A stretch of DNA of 64,000 nucleotides from Karstenula rhodostoma CBS 690.94 (Eukaryota; Ascomycota; Dothideomycetes; Pleosporales; Didymosphaeriaceae). Where the stretch lies: positions 1,005,791-1,069,790 of the forward strand of contig MU001510.1 in assembly GCA_010093485.1 (NCBI GenBank), in the 5' to 3' direction. Of this stretch, positions 10,295-23,200 are shown piece by piece (within the stretch, counting starts at the first letter, position 1; the number at the start of each line of letters is the position of its first letter). The position numbers and the translations under genes are program-made. The notes below the pieces were generated by a model. It saw nothing but the letters and a program-made list of their open reading frames with translations, was not told the DNA's origin and did no database searches.

Positions 10295-13200
10295 ATGCCG
10301 TTCTCGAATGGCGAAGCGCATCTTTTTCAATTCAACGAGGATGGATTTGATTTCAACGTACAATTCGAACAGATATTCTTCTCGGTACTGCCGTCCGTGT
10401 TATTCATCATTACATCGTTATGGCGAACATTTCATCAATCGCGGAAACCAGCGGTGGTCCACGCTCCGGCTTTCCAATTACTGAAAGCGGTGAGATGCAC
10501 CCAAGAAACTAATTCGAAGGCCAATATGCTAATTCTTTCGTCGTTCTCTTCAGATCGCTATAGCAACGTACCTTGGTCTTGAACTTGCACTATTGGTGTT
10601 GGTAGCAACTGGGTCTTTCCACACAACTGGGGTCTTCATTGCAGCATCAGTCCTCAAACTTGTGTCAGCTTTACTCATGGTTGTTCTCAGCATCATTGAC
10701 CACAGTCGGAGCCCGAGACCTTCAGTACTATTGAGCATATACCTATCTGTGACACTACTGTTGGATGTAGCTCAAGCAAGAACTCTTTTTCTCTCAGCTG
10801 ACGGCAACCCTGAGGTCATATATAGTAGCCTCTTCTGTGCTACTATAGCTTTGAAAGCGCTGATGCTACTTCTGGAAGCCAAGCAGAAGACTCCATGGGT
10901 GCATTGGAACGAAAAGGAACACAGCCCGGAAGAAACGAGCGGCGTCTTCTCGATCGGGGTCTTCTTTTGGCTCAATAAGATGTTCTTGCTGGGGTATCGC
11001 AAGGTACTCAATGTGGACGATCTGTATCCTCTGGACAGAGCCCTCGATTCGAAGGCGCTGCACGATAAGTTCTCTAATGAGATCGACTACTCGAAACTGA
11101 AAGGCGACAAGTACGGACTCGTGAAGGCGTTGACTCGCACCCTTGCAGGCCCTCTTCTTATTCCGATAATACCACGACTTGCATTGCTGGGATTCACTAT
11201 ATGCCAACCGCTGTTCATGGAAAAGCTATTGGATTACTTGTCCCAACCGACGCTCGAGCCTAACATTGGATATGGTTTCATCGGTGCAACTTTCTTCATC
11301 TACTCAGGCATGGAAGTCTCCAGGGCATTCTACTGGTACGTCAAAGACCTCATCATGGCATACCCAGTGAGATACAATCCTCACTCAAGCACAGGTATTA
11401 CTGCGATCGATTACGTACCATGACAAGATCTGTACTGGTTACCGAGATTTACTTGCAAGCTACGAACGCTCGCATCGGAGTTAACGATGACAGTGCTGCT
11501 CTGACACTCATGAGCACTGATATGGAGAGGATCAGATACGGAATGAGATCTCTTCATGAGGTCTGGGCCAGTCTTATCCAGGCTGCTCTAGCTGCATGGA
11601 TGTTATACAACCGAATCGGCGTTGGTTTTGTCGCGCCAATTAGTATCATCATTGCCTGCTTCATCGGATTGGCAATCCTGACAAATTACACTGGCGATTC
11701 TCAGAGAGAGTGGATGGCAGCCGTCCAAGAACGAGTCGGACTGACGGCTACGGTTATCTCCAGCATGAAGAATCTCAAGATATCCAGCCTATCTGCTGCC
11801 ATCGGCAGCACCGTACAGCGGCTTCGCGTGGACGAGCTGCGTGCGTCAGTGAAGTTCCGCAAGATATTCATCACTTCGGCATTTCTTGGGTTCTTCGCGA
11901 TGCTAATTGGGCCACCGGTAACATTTGCATTGCTCAAGAACACGCTTGACGTCTCGACAATGTTCACCTCTTTAGCATTTCTAACACTGCTCACCTACCC
12001 GCTCGCCTATATCTTTGAAGGTATACCCCACCTTGTCACCACATTGGCTTGTCTCGGACGTATACAGGCATTTCTGGAATGCGAAACGCGCGATGATTTC
12101 CGGAAGGTCTTCGGTGACACACGACAAGAAACGGAAAAGCCTTCAGCAGGAACACCCGGCTCATCAAAGTGTGCCATCACCATCGCCGACGGTAACTTTG
12201 GTTGGCGTGCTGGTGAATTCGTTTTGCGGAACGTACATGCGGAGATACCCAAAGCCGCTCTTACCATGGTTGTTGGTCCGGTCGGCTCCGGTAAAAGTAC
12301 ATTCTGCAAGGCACTGCTTGGCGAAATACCTTTTGCGTCTGGGAGTGTGTCACACACCAGAACCTCTCACATCGGATTCTGTGAGCAAGCCGCCTTCCTC
12401 TCAAACGGCTCGATTAGAGACAACATCGTGGGATTCTCCACATTCGACCAAAAGAGATATTCGGAAGTTATCGATGCGACTTCCTTGGCGTTTGACATCG
12501 CAACATTCCCAAACGGCGACCGAACGAATATTGGCTCTGACGGAATGACTTTGTCTGGGGGACAGAAGCAACGTTTGTCTCTCGCTCGAGCTCTTTACCT
12601 ACAGTCGGATTTGCTGGTACTGGATGACGTCTTCAGTGGTTTGGACGCAGACACTGAAGCCAGAGTTTTCCGACAGGTTTTTGCACCAGGCGGGCTCATC
12701 AGAAGAAGGGCTGCTACGGTAGTGCTATGCACACACAGCGTGAAGCATCTACCGGATGCGGATCATGTGATCGTTCTCGGAAATGATACCATTGCCGAGC
12801 AAGGTAGCTACGCTGATCTGATCACCGGCTCCGGATATGTTCGAGGCTTGGACTTGGACAGTTCCTCCAACAGCGACTTATCGGTGGACGCATTCGATTC
12901 TTCTTCGAGCACAGATACTCAGACCACACCACCGATGAGCCTGATTGTTATTGACGATGTTCAAAAGCCAGACAATGATATGTCACGACAGGTTGGTGAT
13001 AAAACAGTATACAAGCATTACATCAACAGCATGGGTCTCCATGTAGCGGGGTTTGCTTTGCTGTTTGCAGCCTCTTGGGGCTTCTTTACAAATTTTCCGA
13101 CCATCTGTAAGTTGCCTTTCTTTTCTAAAAAAAAAAGTTCTTAAGCGCTCTTGAAGCCACATTTGCACAGGGTCTCTGCGCATCATAACGACCAGGCCGT

Positions 13201-15203
13201 CCCTGGCTGCATGCCTGAGACTATACCTGTTGGTCTGAACTTTGACCACATCCACTAAGCACCACCGCAGGGCTCACTTACTGGACAAATGATGTTCACT
13301 CAGAGCATACAAAGCACAATAACGGTTATTACGCCGGTATCTACGGGTTGCTTCAAGTTTGCGCCTTGTTGTCGCTCCTATCGCTCGCCGTAACTCTCTG
13401 GGTATTTGGCATAAAGCGAGCAGGCGCCAACCTTCACGAGGAGGCATTGCGGACACTAATCAGAGCGCCCCTGCGTTTCTTTACGAAAACCGATACCGGT
13501 GTTATTACGAATCTGTTTTCGCAAGATCTGAATCTCATCGACACGGAACTGCCTGATGCCAGCTTGAATGTCCTGATTTTTGTGAGTCCCCGACGCTCAG
13601 ACAATGTGGATTTTAAATAATGTGTGATGTATAGACCTTTGAGTCCCTGGGTCAAATGGCTGTCATGCTTACTTCGTCTCTTTATCTGGGCATAGCGTAT
13701 CCTTTCCTAGGCGCAATCCTATTCATCGTAGGAAGGTTCTACCTGAGAACTTCAAGACAGCTAAGGCTTTTGGACCTTGAGACTAAGAGTCCCTTGTAGT
13801 AGGTTGCTCAGCAATCTTGATCTGAGCCAGTGTACTAATGTGTGTGTTTCAGTACTCATTTTCTAGACACTGTCAAAGGCGTTACCACTCTAAGGGCCTA
13901 TGGTGAGTTACGTTTGCTCATAAATTCCCCATCGTGTCCTAGAACGCATAGTCCAGCCCATGAAAGGTCGTTTTTTTAACGCTACGTCTAGGCTTTATGT
14001 CAAACGAAATCGCGAAGAATATTCAGTTGATAAACACGAGTCAACGTCCAGCGTACCTGCTCCAGATGGTCCAAGAATGGTTGAGTCTTGTGCTCGGATT
14101 GGTGGTCATGGTGTTGGCCGTCATTCTCGTGGTGTTGTCGATACAGTTCCACGCACAGTCTGCTTTTGCTGGTGCTTCACTATACAGTCTCATCACCCTT
14201 GGTGAAAACCTCGCGGGTATAGTCCTATACTATACCAGGCTGGAAACATCGATCGGCGCGATTGCGAGATTAAAGACTTTCAATGAGTCTGTAAAGCCTG
14301 AAGACAGGGATGAACACGAGGATGTGATCCCCGCAGAACAGTGGCCGCGCACTGGCGCTATAGAGATCGCGGGTGTCTCCGCTGCCTACGAGTAAGTCGG
14401 GGGTTTTCCTCCCACGAAACGAAACGTCACTAATCGCCTGACACAGCGCGGACGAAGAGCATCCTAGCCTAGCGCTGCGAGACATCAGCTTGAAGATCGA
14501 ATCTGGGGAAAAGGTTGCCATTTGCGGACGGACGGGTAGTGGCAAGTCAAGCCTTGTTGCTCTGCTCCTCAAGCTACTGGATCCTCTTGGATCGGAACCC
14601 CAGCAAGTACTTATTGACGACGTCCCCTTATATCGTATCAATCGAGCGGCTCTACGTCAACGCATCATCGCAGTACCTCAGGAAGCCGTCTTCCTGCCCG
14701 ATGGTACCACTTTCCAGTCCAACTTGGATCCCTACGACGCGTCTACGCCGGAGGAGTGTACATCCGTTCTGGTTGCTGTCGGCCTCTGGGCGTTTGTTGA
14801 AGAACGCGGCGGTCTGAATGCCGGTATGACGGCGAACACTTTCAGCGCGGGACAGCGGCAATTATTCTCAGTTGGACGTGCGCTCCTTCGCCGTCGTATT
14901 CGAGCAAGCAGCCTGGACGGCGCGACTGATCAAGGCATCTTGCTGCTGGACGAAGTGAGCAGTTCAGTTGATCGCGAGACCGAGATCATCATGCAGGAGA
15001 TAATCAAGAGCGAATTCACGAGATACACCGTTATTGCGGTTAGTCATCGACTGGACATGATCATGGACTTTGACAGGGTCATAGTGATGGATAAGGGTGC
15101 TGTTGTCGAGACGGGGAAGCCGATCGAGCTGGCTGCGAAAGAAGAAAGTAGATTTGGAGACTTGATTCGGGCTGGAAACCGGAAGAGAAACGAGCGCACG
15201 TAA
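10295..15203 (+). CDS. ABCC-type (MRP-like) ABC transporter
   Basis: Eight-exon gene: 10295-10489, 10554-11335, 11395-13106, 13271-13581, 13635-13798, 13853-13902, 13992-14391 and 14447-15203, coding for about 1456 residues. Layout is an N-terminal membrane domain, TMD1, NBD1, TMD2, NBD2, as in full MRP-like exporters of drugs, conjugates or metabolites. NBD1 has Walker A GPVGSGKST, signature LSGGQKQR and Walker B LLVLDDVFSG with Asp in place of the catalytic Glu, usual in ABCC proteins. NBD2 has GRTGSGKSS, the variant signature FSAGQRQ and LLLDEVSSSVD with the Glu present. TMD2 carries the typical SPLYTHFLDTVKG and NTSQRPAYLLQM segments, which fixed the donors of introns 5 and 6. Intron 3 is unusually long (164 bp). 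Substrate unknown; plasma or vacuolar membrane is likely. Confidence 0.93.
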
Positions 15204-15635
15204 TTGTGAGGGTAGTGCGTCGCTTGAGTTCAGTGATCCACCACGGTAATGAAAGCTTGGGCTGCGGACGGACATTAGGGCGCTAGCGACTTCGAAAGAT
15301 GACTGGAGGCCTCAACGAGCGAGGATCAACAGCGCAGAACGTTCATTCTGCGGGGAGGTGGTAGCAGTTTGCTGACGTTGCCGTCGGGTATTTATAGAAT
15401 TACCTCTTGGGGCTTAGTGTAAGGTTTTGTTTTTCGTGATTGGTTTCAAACGTGAGGACCGTTTTCCTTTCTCAGCCTACTACTGAAGTGGGATGTCACT
15501 CCCAAGGAAGACCGGAGTAGAGGATAGCATTGATAAATACTACTGTATACCACAGCTTAATATCATTCTTCAGAAGGTCTACTATCAAACATACGTTCCT
15601 ATCTTCACCATTAGTTCACCACTACACTCACAATA
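15204..15635. other. Intergenic, probable promoter of the Spherulin-4 gene
   Basis: This holds the 3' flank of the ABC transporter and the 5' flank of the next gene, which points the same way. No other feature is seen. Confidence 0.5.
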
Positions 15636-16435
15636 ATGGTCGCCGCAGCAGCAGTTCTCCTACCTCTATACATTTGGCCAAAGGCCCCCTCTGGCGGGAA
15701 TGCCTGGCAGCCTGTTCTCAACAGCGCTGCAGCATACCCGTCGCTCCAATTCACCGTCATCGTCAACCCGAGCAGCGGACCCGGCGACTGGCCCAATCCC
15801 GACTACGCGGAGGCCATTGCCCAGCTGAACGCCCTCCCAAACATTCAGACCGTCGGCTATGTCGACACTGCGCAAGTCAACGTACCTGGCGGCCCTTACA
15901 CCATCGAAAAGATCGGGAAAGACATCGCGACATACGCAAATGAACCCAGCATCGACCTACAAGGCATTTTCTTCGATGACGTAAACAACGTCTACAGCGA
16001 CAGTGTTGAGCTGCTCCTAGAGCAAGCCGTCAACCAGACCAAAGCCGCCGAGGGTCTGGGAAACCCCAGAACCGTGAGCACACTACCACATATCCATACT
16101 GGCGAACCGAGTTGCTAATATTGTCCCAGACCATCATCAACCCCGGTACACGGCCCAACTTCGTGACACCAAACGTCGACATTTCCCTCTCATTCGAGAG
16201 CCCCTGGGCCCACTACCAAACCCCAGAGTCGCGCGAATGGTTGGCCGGAAACCCTTACGACCGCGACCATACTGCTTACGTGGTCTTTGGAGCGCCTGCG
16301 GGCGACGTGGCGAGTATCACGACCGAGTTGAGGACCAATGCCTCGTACCTTTACGTCACTGATACGGTTGATAACCCCTACTCGTCGTTTGGGTCCAGCT
16401 GGGACGCGTTTATTGCTGCCATGGCGGCAGAGTAG
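15636..16435 (+). CDS. Spherulation-specific family 4 (Spherulin-4) protein
   Basis: Two exons, 15636-16073 and 16130-16435, with a 56 bp intron (GTGAGC donor), give 247 residues. The start of the domain is LLPLYIWPKAPSGG, followed by FTVIVNPSSGPG, a GYVDTAQ segment, and the acidic GIFFDDVNNVYSD motif, all typical of the Spherulin-4 family. These proteins have a TIM-barrel fold related to secreted glycoside hydrolases that act on galactosamine-containing polymers; the Asp pair in GIFFDD lies where the family has its catalytic acids. No clear signal peptide precedes the domain at this start, so either the protein is not secreted in the classical way or a further 5' exon is missed. Activity here is not shown by sequence alone. 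Confidence 0.85.
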
Positions 16436-18156
16436 GCCAACGACGATGTAAGGAGGCGACGTTAGGAGAATTCCTTACATGTCTATATATAGACACCCCC
16501 ATCGAGTTCCTTTACTGCGTTTTGCCACGGCTTGCAAAAGCGCGCGAAGAATCAACAATCGTTAGATATAGACAACAGTTGGATGAATTTGACTGGTTCA
16601 AACGAGTATTCAGCGAATCAGAGTAACCCATTCTCATCCCGAAAGCGTGACGATCCTCTCAGATCACATAGCAGCCCTTTCATCGCTGGTGGTAATCGTG
16701 TGCAGTCGCTCTCCTCTCCAAATCCGACCCAGCAGCAGCTCCGAAAATGCGGAAAGTATACTCACAAAGTCATCTCTAAGACACCCGCTCAAATACCTTG
16801 GAGGAATGCTGTAACCCACACGGTCCATCGAGTACGGTCCAGGGTACCTTGCCATGACATCCACAGGGGGTAAAACTACCAGCGGGATAAGGTAGGCCTA
16901 ACCTTATCTAGCAGAAATACATCGAATCATGGCCATCGTAGTCTTACCTCAGCTGCGAAGTAGCAACTCACCATGCTACAATAACTACCCATCGCAAGTC
17001 ACGGCTACTATGCCATGCCCAAAAAGCACGCGTTCTAGAACCTCTCCCCCCACAGACCCACGCCATAACGCACGTTAGACCCGTAGCGCGGCCTTCAGCC
17101 CCAGGCTCAAACGCCCCAGACCACGCTCCAGAACCCTGGGTAACTTACGATCCCACGACTACACGGTTCCACCATCACGCCAACTCCATCCACATCCACA
17201 GACCACCCCGCTCCTCCTTCAGGCATCCCACACCTCACCTCACCTCACCTCACACACAAACCTGCACCTGCACCCGCGCCCTCACCGATCACCCCTCCCT
17301 CCCCTCCCCTCTACCTACCCCACACTCCCCCCCTCCACCGCCCCCAACCCAGCCCAAGAACCCCAAGACAAAACAAGACACGCCAACCCTCTCGGCGCTG
17401 ACGTGCCTCCCGCACAGAAGTTCTAGCGCGTTCGACCGTTTCGTTTCGTTTCGCCGCGGGACGGGGGAAAGGGAAGGGGCAAGGGCAGGCCGGCTGTATG
17501 CGCGTGCGGGGCGCGTGGTGCGGCCGCACTGGGCTGAGATGAGCTGAATTGCTTGGGCTGGGCTGGGATGGGTTGGGGTGCAGGAGATACACCGTTGAGA
17601 GCAGTTTGGAGAAGAACGACCGAAGGGTCGCGCAGCGCGAGATAGATGGATGGACGGAAAGGCTGAGAGTCGCGGCCATCGAGCGCGCGGGATGACGAAC
17701 GACCGTGACCGTGAAGGTAGCAGCGCTAGCGGCTAGCGCTCCCAACCATCGAACCATCGAACGCGCGGGCGGGCGATTGCGATTGCGACTGCGATTGCGC
17801 AACGCCGCCGCCGCTACGAGCCGCCCGGCAAACGCCACCGGCCACCGCCGCCCGCGAGATCTTTCTCACAGACAAGTGCAGTTCTTCTGGTATGAATTGG
17901 TAGAGAACTACATATGAATGCACATGTACATTGTACACCTCTCCGCCACGTATTAGACTTCCTCGCAGTAGTACCTACATCATGTCGTATCCAAGCATAT
18001 CCCAGCCCACACGCATGCTGCCGGTCGTGTAATCGCACATGCTCCTCGTTATGAGCAGATTGATAGAAATCGTTAACCCAACGGGCTCATTTATAACCCC
18101 AACGCCAGACATGTTAATACAAAAGAAAGCCAACTCAACAGAATGCCAGTCAGCAG
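16436..18156. other. Gene-poor region with simple repeats
   Basis: This lies between the 3' ends of the Spherulin-4 gene and the convergent kinase gene. It holds a strongly C-rich strand at about 17040-17400, a CCTCA pentamer run at about 17231-17252, a TTTCG run near 17440 and ATTGCG-type repeats near 17770. Several long frames through the low-complexity part (for example 17311-17838 on the minus strand) look like chance. No gene is claimed. Confidence 0.5.
17231..17252. repeat. CCTCA microsatellite
   Basis: About four copies of the pentamer CCTCA stand in tandem inside a C-rich tract. Nothing indicates a function. Confidence 0.7.
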
Positions 18157-20298
18157 CTACCCCTCACCCATGTCGAAGCGGTGGGCCAGCGCTTTCGCGA
18201 TCTTGTGCTCAGGCTTGGGCGGGATGTGGTGGTGGAGGTACTTCTTCGGCGCAGGGCCAGATCTCCTACTCTTGGAGGCGTCGATCACGTACTTCGGGTC
18301 CTCGTAGCTCTCAGGGCAACAACATGCTATGTTCTTGATCACAGGCGTATCGAGTATTTCGCGGATCGTTATCCGCTTGTCCGGGTTCGGGTGGAGCATC
18401 TTCAGCATCATGCGCTTCAGTGGCGGAGGGTTGATAAGACTGAAGAGCTTGCCGCATTTAGGATGATTGTCCACGGTGATCTCTTCGTGCGGATGGTTCG
18501 GTATCCACTCGTCCCAACCCTTTTTGTACCGCGCGTAGTACGGGAAGTCCGGTTTAGCTGCTTGCCACGGGCAGCCTCCGAAGGTCATGGTGAGATATAC
18601 GATAGCGCAAGACCAGATATCAAGTGGTCGGGGGTCGTATTTGCCCTTCTTTTCAAGGACCTCAGGCGCGATGTAGGGAAGGCTGCCGCATATTCCAGGA
18701 TCGGAGAGCCGGACTTCACCCATGTTCTTTCCGCATTCGCCACCTGCACCTCGTAGACCAGGGTGCACACCGCAGAAAACCTCCGCAACACCGAAGTCGG
18801 AGATCTTCAAATGGCCCTCCTTGTTGAGCAGCAAATTCTCCAGCTTGATGTCGCGATGCGCGATGCCGTGACTGTGTAAGTAGTCAACGCCCCGCAGCAG
18901 CTGCTTGAAGAAGCACAGACGATCATCTGGGGAGTAGTATCCTTCGGTACCGCCTGCAAAGAGTTTGCGCTCTACTAGCGAGAAGAGCTCACCGTAGGCG
19001 CAATACTCCATGACGTGGTTCCACCTGTCACGGTTCGTGCACAGCCGCACGGTCTCGACAATGTTTGGATGGTGCAGGCTCTTGGCGATGCTGTACTCGG
19101 ATTTGATCTTGTCGACATAATCACTTTCGGTCTCGTCCTTGTCTCGGGGACGGAACTCTTTCACGGCGACCAGATCCTCTCCCCCGAAGCCTCTCCGAGC
19201 CATGATGCGAACCTCAGAAGTGGCTCCCTTGCCCAATATCTTACCTCTCTTGCCGGGCATCAGACTTGAGCTCTTGAATTCTTTCTCGAGGTCGCAGCAG
19301 TCCACCACGAACTCATCAGGCAAACTCAAACTCAGACGGCGGGCTTTCGATCCCACTCCTCGATTAGCTGGCTTGGAATAGGTTGCCATCAAAGCCGCAG
19401 TCGGCTCTTCGTCGTCGAACTCCATTTTGGGAACTTGCTCCGTGCTTGCTGAGCGTCTCCGTGTCCACGCGTGTCGCTTTCCGCCTCTTCCGCTATTGCC
19501 AGCCCATTTCACGCCCGGAGCCTTCTCTTTCGTCATATTCGAAATTGCAGTAGATGATGCGGAGTGTTTGTGACCAGGCCGCAATTTGCTCTGGCCTTGC
19601 TCGTTGGAAATGGTGCTGGTGGGCGATCCGGGTGAAGGTGGACCAGAAATGGAGTTGGACGACTTGGGGGTATTGCGCCCGGAGAGAGAGAACGAGCTGA
19701 ATCTGCGACCAGATCGAGGAATGTCCACGGCGGGCGTGGAGACTTCTGCAGGACCATCTATGCCAGTTTTGACAATCATTTTCTCCGTCTTGTGCGCGTG
19801 CTTTGGGGGCACCTTGGCTTTCTCAGCTTGGTTGGGTCTATCCTTGTGCGACGCCGCACGATGGAGCTTGCCACGCACAAAGGATCCGACGCGCTTCCCG
19901 AGGCCTGGCTTCTCAGGCGCAGGGGACGACTGCGACTCTGCTGGTGCGCCTAGCTTGAGGCTCGAGGGCGTGCGACTGACCGTGGGCTCTGCTGGAGGTG
20001 CTTGCGAGGTCGCAGCTGGCAACGGCTTCACGTCGCCGTCCGTCATGGCGACGGCAGGAGTTAGGAAGTCGGAGGGGTCATTGTTACGGAAAGGGTCAGA
20101 GAAGGGGTGGGTGAAATGGGTGGAGTCGCTGGTATGGCTGTTGGGAGTAAGAGGCTCCGTCGGCTCGCTAGCGGTAGACTCGTCCTCTTCCGCAATTGGA
20201 GAGTTGTGGACGCGGGAGTCTCTGCGGAGTAATTGCGCCTCGCCTGTTGGTGCCGTCGTCACCAAAGGAGGTGGACTACGTGAAGCCACGAGGGACAT
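18157..20298 (-). CDS. Ser/Thr kinase, Hal4/Sat4 (Npr1-like) type
   Basis: Single exon of 713 residues from the ATG at 20298; the frame is open further upstream but has no earlier ATG. The N-terminal 370 residues are Ser/Pro/Thr-rich and probably disordered. The kinase domain begins near LGKGATSEVRIMARR (Gly loop), with VAVKEF (Lys), HRDIKLENLLL (catalytic loop), ISDFGVAEVF and SLPYIAPEVLEKKG; the insert GGECGKNMGEVRL before the APE motif and DIWSCAIVYLTM are typical of the fungal HAL group. Family members such as Hal4 and Hal5 stabilise nutrient and potassium transporters at the plasma membrane. All key catalytic residues are present, so it should be active. The role in ion homeostasis is inferred from the family. 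Confidence 0.92.
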   Translation of the reverse strand: MSLVASRSPPPLVTTAPTGEAQLLRRDSRVHNSPIAEEDESTASEPTEPLTPNSHTSDSTHFTHPFSDPFRNNDPSDFLTPAVAMTDGDVKPLPAATSQAPPAEPTVSRTPSSLKLGAPAESQSSPAPEKPGLGKRVGSFVRGKLHRAASHKDRPNQAEKAKVPPKHAHKTEKMIVKTGIDGPAEVSTPAVDIPRSGRRFSSFSLSGRNTPKSSNSISGPPSPGSPTSTISNEQGQSKLRPGHKHSASSTAISNMTKEKAPGVKWAGNSGRGGKRHAWTRRRSASTEQVPKMEFDDEEPTAALMATYSKPANRGVGSKARRLSLSLPDEFVVDCCDLEKEFKSSSLMPGKRGKILGKGATSEVRIMARRGFGGEDLVAVKEFRPRDKDETESDYVDKIKSEYSIAKSLHHPNIVETVRLCTNRDRWNHVMEYCAYGELFSLVERKLFAGGTEGYYSPDDRLCFFKQLLRGVDYLHSHGIAHRDIKLENLLLNKEGHLKISDFGVAEVFCGVHPGLRGAGGECGKNMGEVRLSDPGICGSLPYIAPEVLEKKGKYDPRPLDIWSCAIVYLTMTFGGCPWQAAKPDFPYYARYKKGWDEWIPNHPHEEITVDNHPKCGKLFSLINPPPLKRMMLKMLHPNPDKRITIREILDTPVIKNIACCCPESYEDPKYVIDASKSRRSGPAPKKYLHHHIPPKPEHKIAKALAHRFDMGEG

Positions 20299-23200
20299 GG
20301 CGGTCGCGCGGGCGGTGAGCGAACAAGTGGCAGTGGGATGGACAAACGCCGTGCGAGGTGGCTGGTCAGGTCTGCGTGCGAACGCAAGCTGCAAGGGACC
20401 AGCGAGCCTCGTGGCGTGAGGACGCGACTAGGCCCTCTGGAGGGAGCTGGGCTGGTGGTAGGTTGCGAGAGAGGAACAGGCGTAGGGGTGGAGGGAGGGA
20501 AAGGCGAGGCACGCTGTGTTGTATGGCTGGTGCCCTAAAAGAGCCATCCGATAGTGAGGCGTGGGTGGAGGGTGGTGTGGTGTGCTAGATGGGACGGCAA
20601 AGAATAATCGGGCCGCGGCGGGAGGGCCCAGGATACGTGTTGAGGCCGGTGTTGATATCACGGGCAGACGAAGTGCTCGTACCACTGCAGGGCGCGGTGA
20701 TGTAACTGAGCAGAGGAGAGGGTCGGATGTCGGCAGTGGAGGCAGGAACCACCGACGGACGGTGGAAGAAAGAAGGCGCGGCCCGGGAGAACAAGGCAGG
20801 CGCGACCGAGGCCGTTCTCAGCAGAAGATGGAAGACAGAAGATACACGGTATCTATGCGCGAGGGACAGCCAAAGCCAGAGCCAAAGCAGAGCCAGAGCC
20901 AGCGCCAGAGCCAGCGGCCGAGTGCGGAAGCGCAGCGCTTAAGGAGGAAACTCGCGGCTTTGGTTTCAACCCCTACCAGCGGAACCATGCCATTTTAAAC
21001 GTGCTGGCCGCCGCCCTGCATGCACGCGCCTGCGCCGAGCGCTCAGCGGATTGTCCACTGTCCACCCCACACCAGCCCCCGTCCACCCCCGTCTTGCCAT
21101 CTCACCGTGCGGCCTGCACTCCCATCGCCCAGCTCCTGCGCAACCTTGCCACCGGCCTCGGCCACCCTGGCGCTCGGCCTGCCTCCTGTGGCATGTTGCA
21201 CCCATCCGTGGTCCATGACGACCGTCGACGATGCCCAGCCGCGAGCGCGTCGTCACCCTCTCGAAACCGTCCCCAGACATTCACCTCCGACACGTATCCC
21301 CGCCTTGCACGGGCGCCGCGTCCGTGCTGCGATGCGACCCTGCGATCCCGCGACCTGCTAGCCAGCAGCAGTCCGTGTTGACCTCAAATCACCCACAAAC
21401 TTTGCGCTTCGAGACGCGACTGGACCGCCTCTACCTCTATTCTGAGCCGCCTTGCTGATCCTGTCCGCTGAGGACGTGCCTGCGGCATTTTCCCTACACC
21501 TATTGATCCCGCCCTTGCACAAAAGCTTCACCCCCATCCCCTCGCTCTTTGCTAGCCGCGAGAAGCGAACCCCAGACCTTACGTGGGGGTGCATCAGTGT
21601 TGGTGTCCGCAACACCCTTCTCCTCCTTCCATGGTCGTTCATCGCGACGACCGGACGCCATCTCCGTGAGCACCCAAGTATGCACCTACGAATGCACCTT
21701 GCTGCAGCTCATCCACCGCTGGGCGCGCCCTGGCCATATGCGGTCGTGCAACAGCGCCCAACCCCACGGAAACCCCGCAGATCGTTCACTACTATTCGAT
21801 CGTGGTTGTCTTCATTTATCGGACCAATACGGCATCTTCACCCGAGCCCGGTGAGTGGCTCCGATCTTCGACTCGGGGTGCCCAGGCTCTGCACAGTGTT
21901 CCCTTGCTCCCGAATGCTTCGTTCACCTTGGGCTCGAGCCAACGCACCACGCGCTCCAAATGCGTGCAGAGCTCGTGACCTCCTGCATCACTACTACAGT
22001 GTCTGCTCGCTGCGACGCAGGTGAATCATCGACCTGTGGGAGTTGCAGCTTCATTTTTCTATCTTGCAGATCCATGACCGACTGGCCAGTATCCTGTCTG
22101 ACCGGACTCTCCACGTCAAATACGCGTTCGACGTCTCGTGAATGGACCGTCCTTATGGCGGTGAGTCTGACCGTGCGGCTCTCATAACACGACGCCCGCG
22201 TCCTAGTGGTCCGCCGTTGAATGCCCCATACTTCCTTCCCCCACATCCACCACAGTGCACCTGCAGTAGCGGGCAACTTAGGTCAGGCGGAAAGTCATTA
22301 ATTGCACTTGCAGCCATCGTGGGGGTTCATCGGTCAACGGAGCACGTGAGCCCTTGACTTCCGCTCAGTATGTATGAAGCCTCTAATGTTGTGCGCCATC
22401 ACAACTCCCGAGTTATCAATCAACCGGCGAGTACGTCAACCATCATGATCTTCACAGGCACTCAGCTCTTGGCTGCGTTACCATGACAAGGCTTCCTTTC
22501 GTCCTGTTGACGTGCGGCATTCAATATGCATCACGTCTTGGCGTCTCGGCGTCTTCCCGCTTCTCCAGAATTTCATCCTGCGGAAGATCGTGGAGATCAT
22601 CTATACAACACCAGGTCCAAGACGGGAAATCTCAGGGATGGCCTCGCCCAATCTGTACATCAATCTGCTCGCCAAATGGCGATCGTCTTCGGTGCCAATG
22701 CGCCTTACTAAATTTCCCGAGAGTATACAGAATCGGACACGAAGGCGTCCGCATCCGCTTGGCAATTATCCTTGATGAACTCTAGATTCCGCTTCGGGAT
22801 GCAGCCTCCATTGCACCGCCCTTGGCCAGCACGGAATTCTTGGCGACCTCAGTTCCGCGCTTGGCACAAGTCGAAGCACGACAACTGGTCTAGCATCGAA
22901 GATGCAACACGAACCAGCAAACATTCGGGCAAGATTTCTGTGCTCCACTACTGCCAGCGTTTCGCGCGGGGTCCGATCATCCGGAAGAAACAGAGCATGA
23001 AACGTCCGTTGCTTGGCGCGGACAACGCATCTGCACACAAGTTGCGAAAGTTCAACTGATGATTTCGACAGAAGTGAGACATTACGCGTGGGGTGATGCC
23101 ACATCAATGAGCGACAGATGAGCCACAGACGTACGTTGCCGCTCACGCAGAGTGGACATCTCCATCTTGCTCTGACAAACTCAGATAACCGATTCAAAGA

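Noticed and set aside
13107..13270. Broken TMD2 start in the ABC transporter
   Set aside because: A stop occurs if the early CAG at about 13169-13171 is used, but the CAG at 13268-13270 gives IWLTYWTNDVHSE in frame, so this is one longer intron.
17311..17838. 175-codon open frame on the minus strand
   Set aside because: It lies in low-complexity C/T-rich and repeat DNA, is dominated by Pro, Ser and Arg, and resembles no family.
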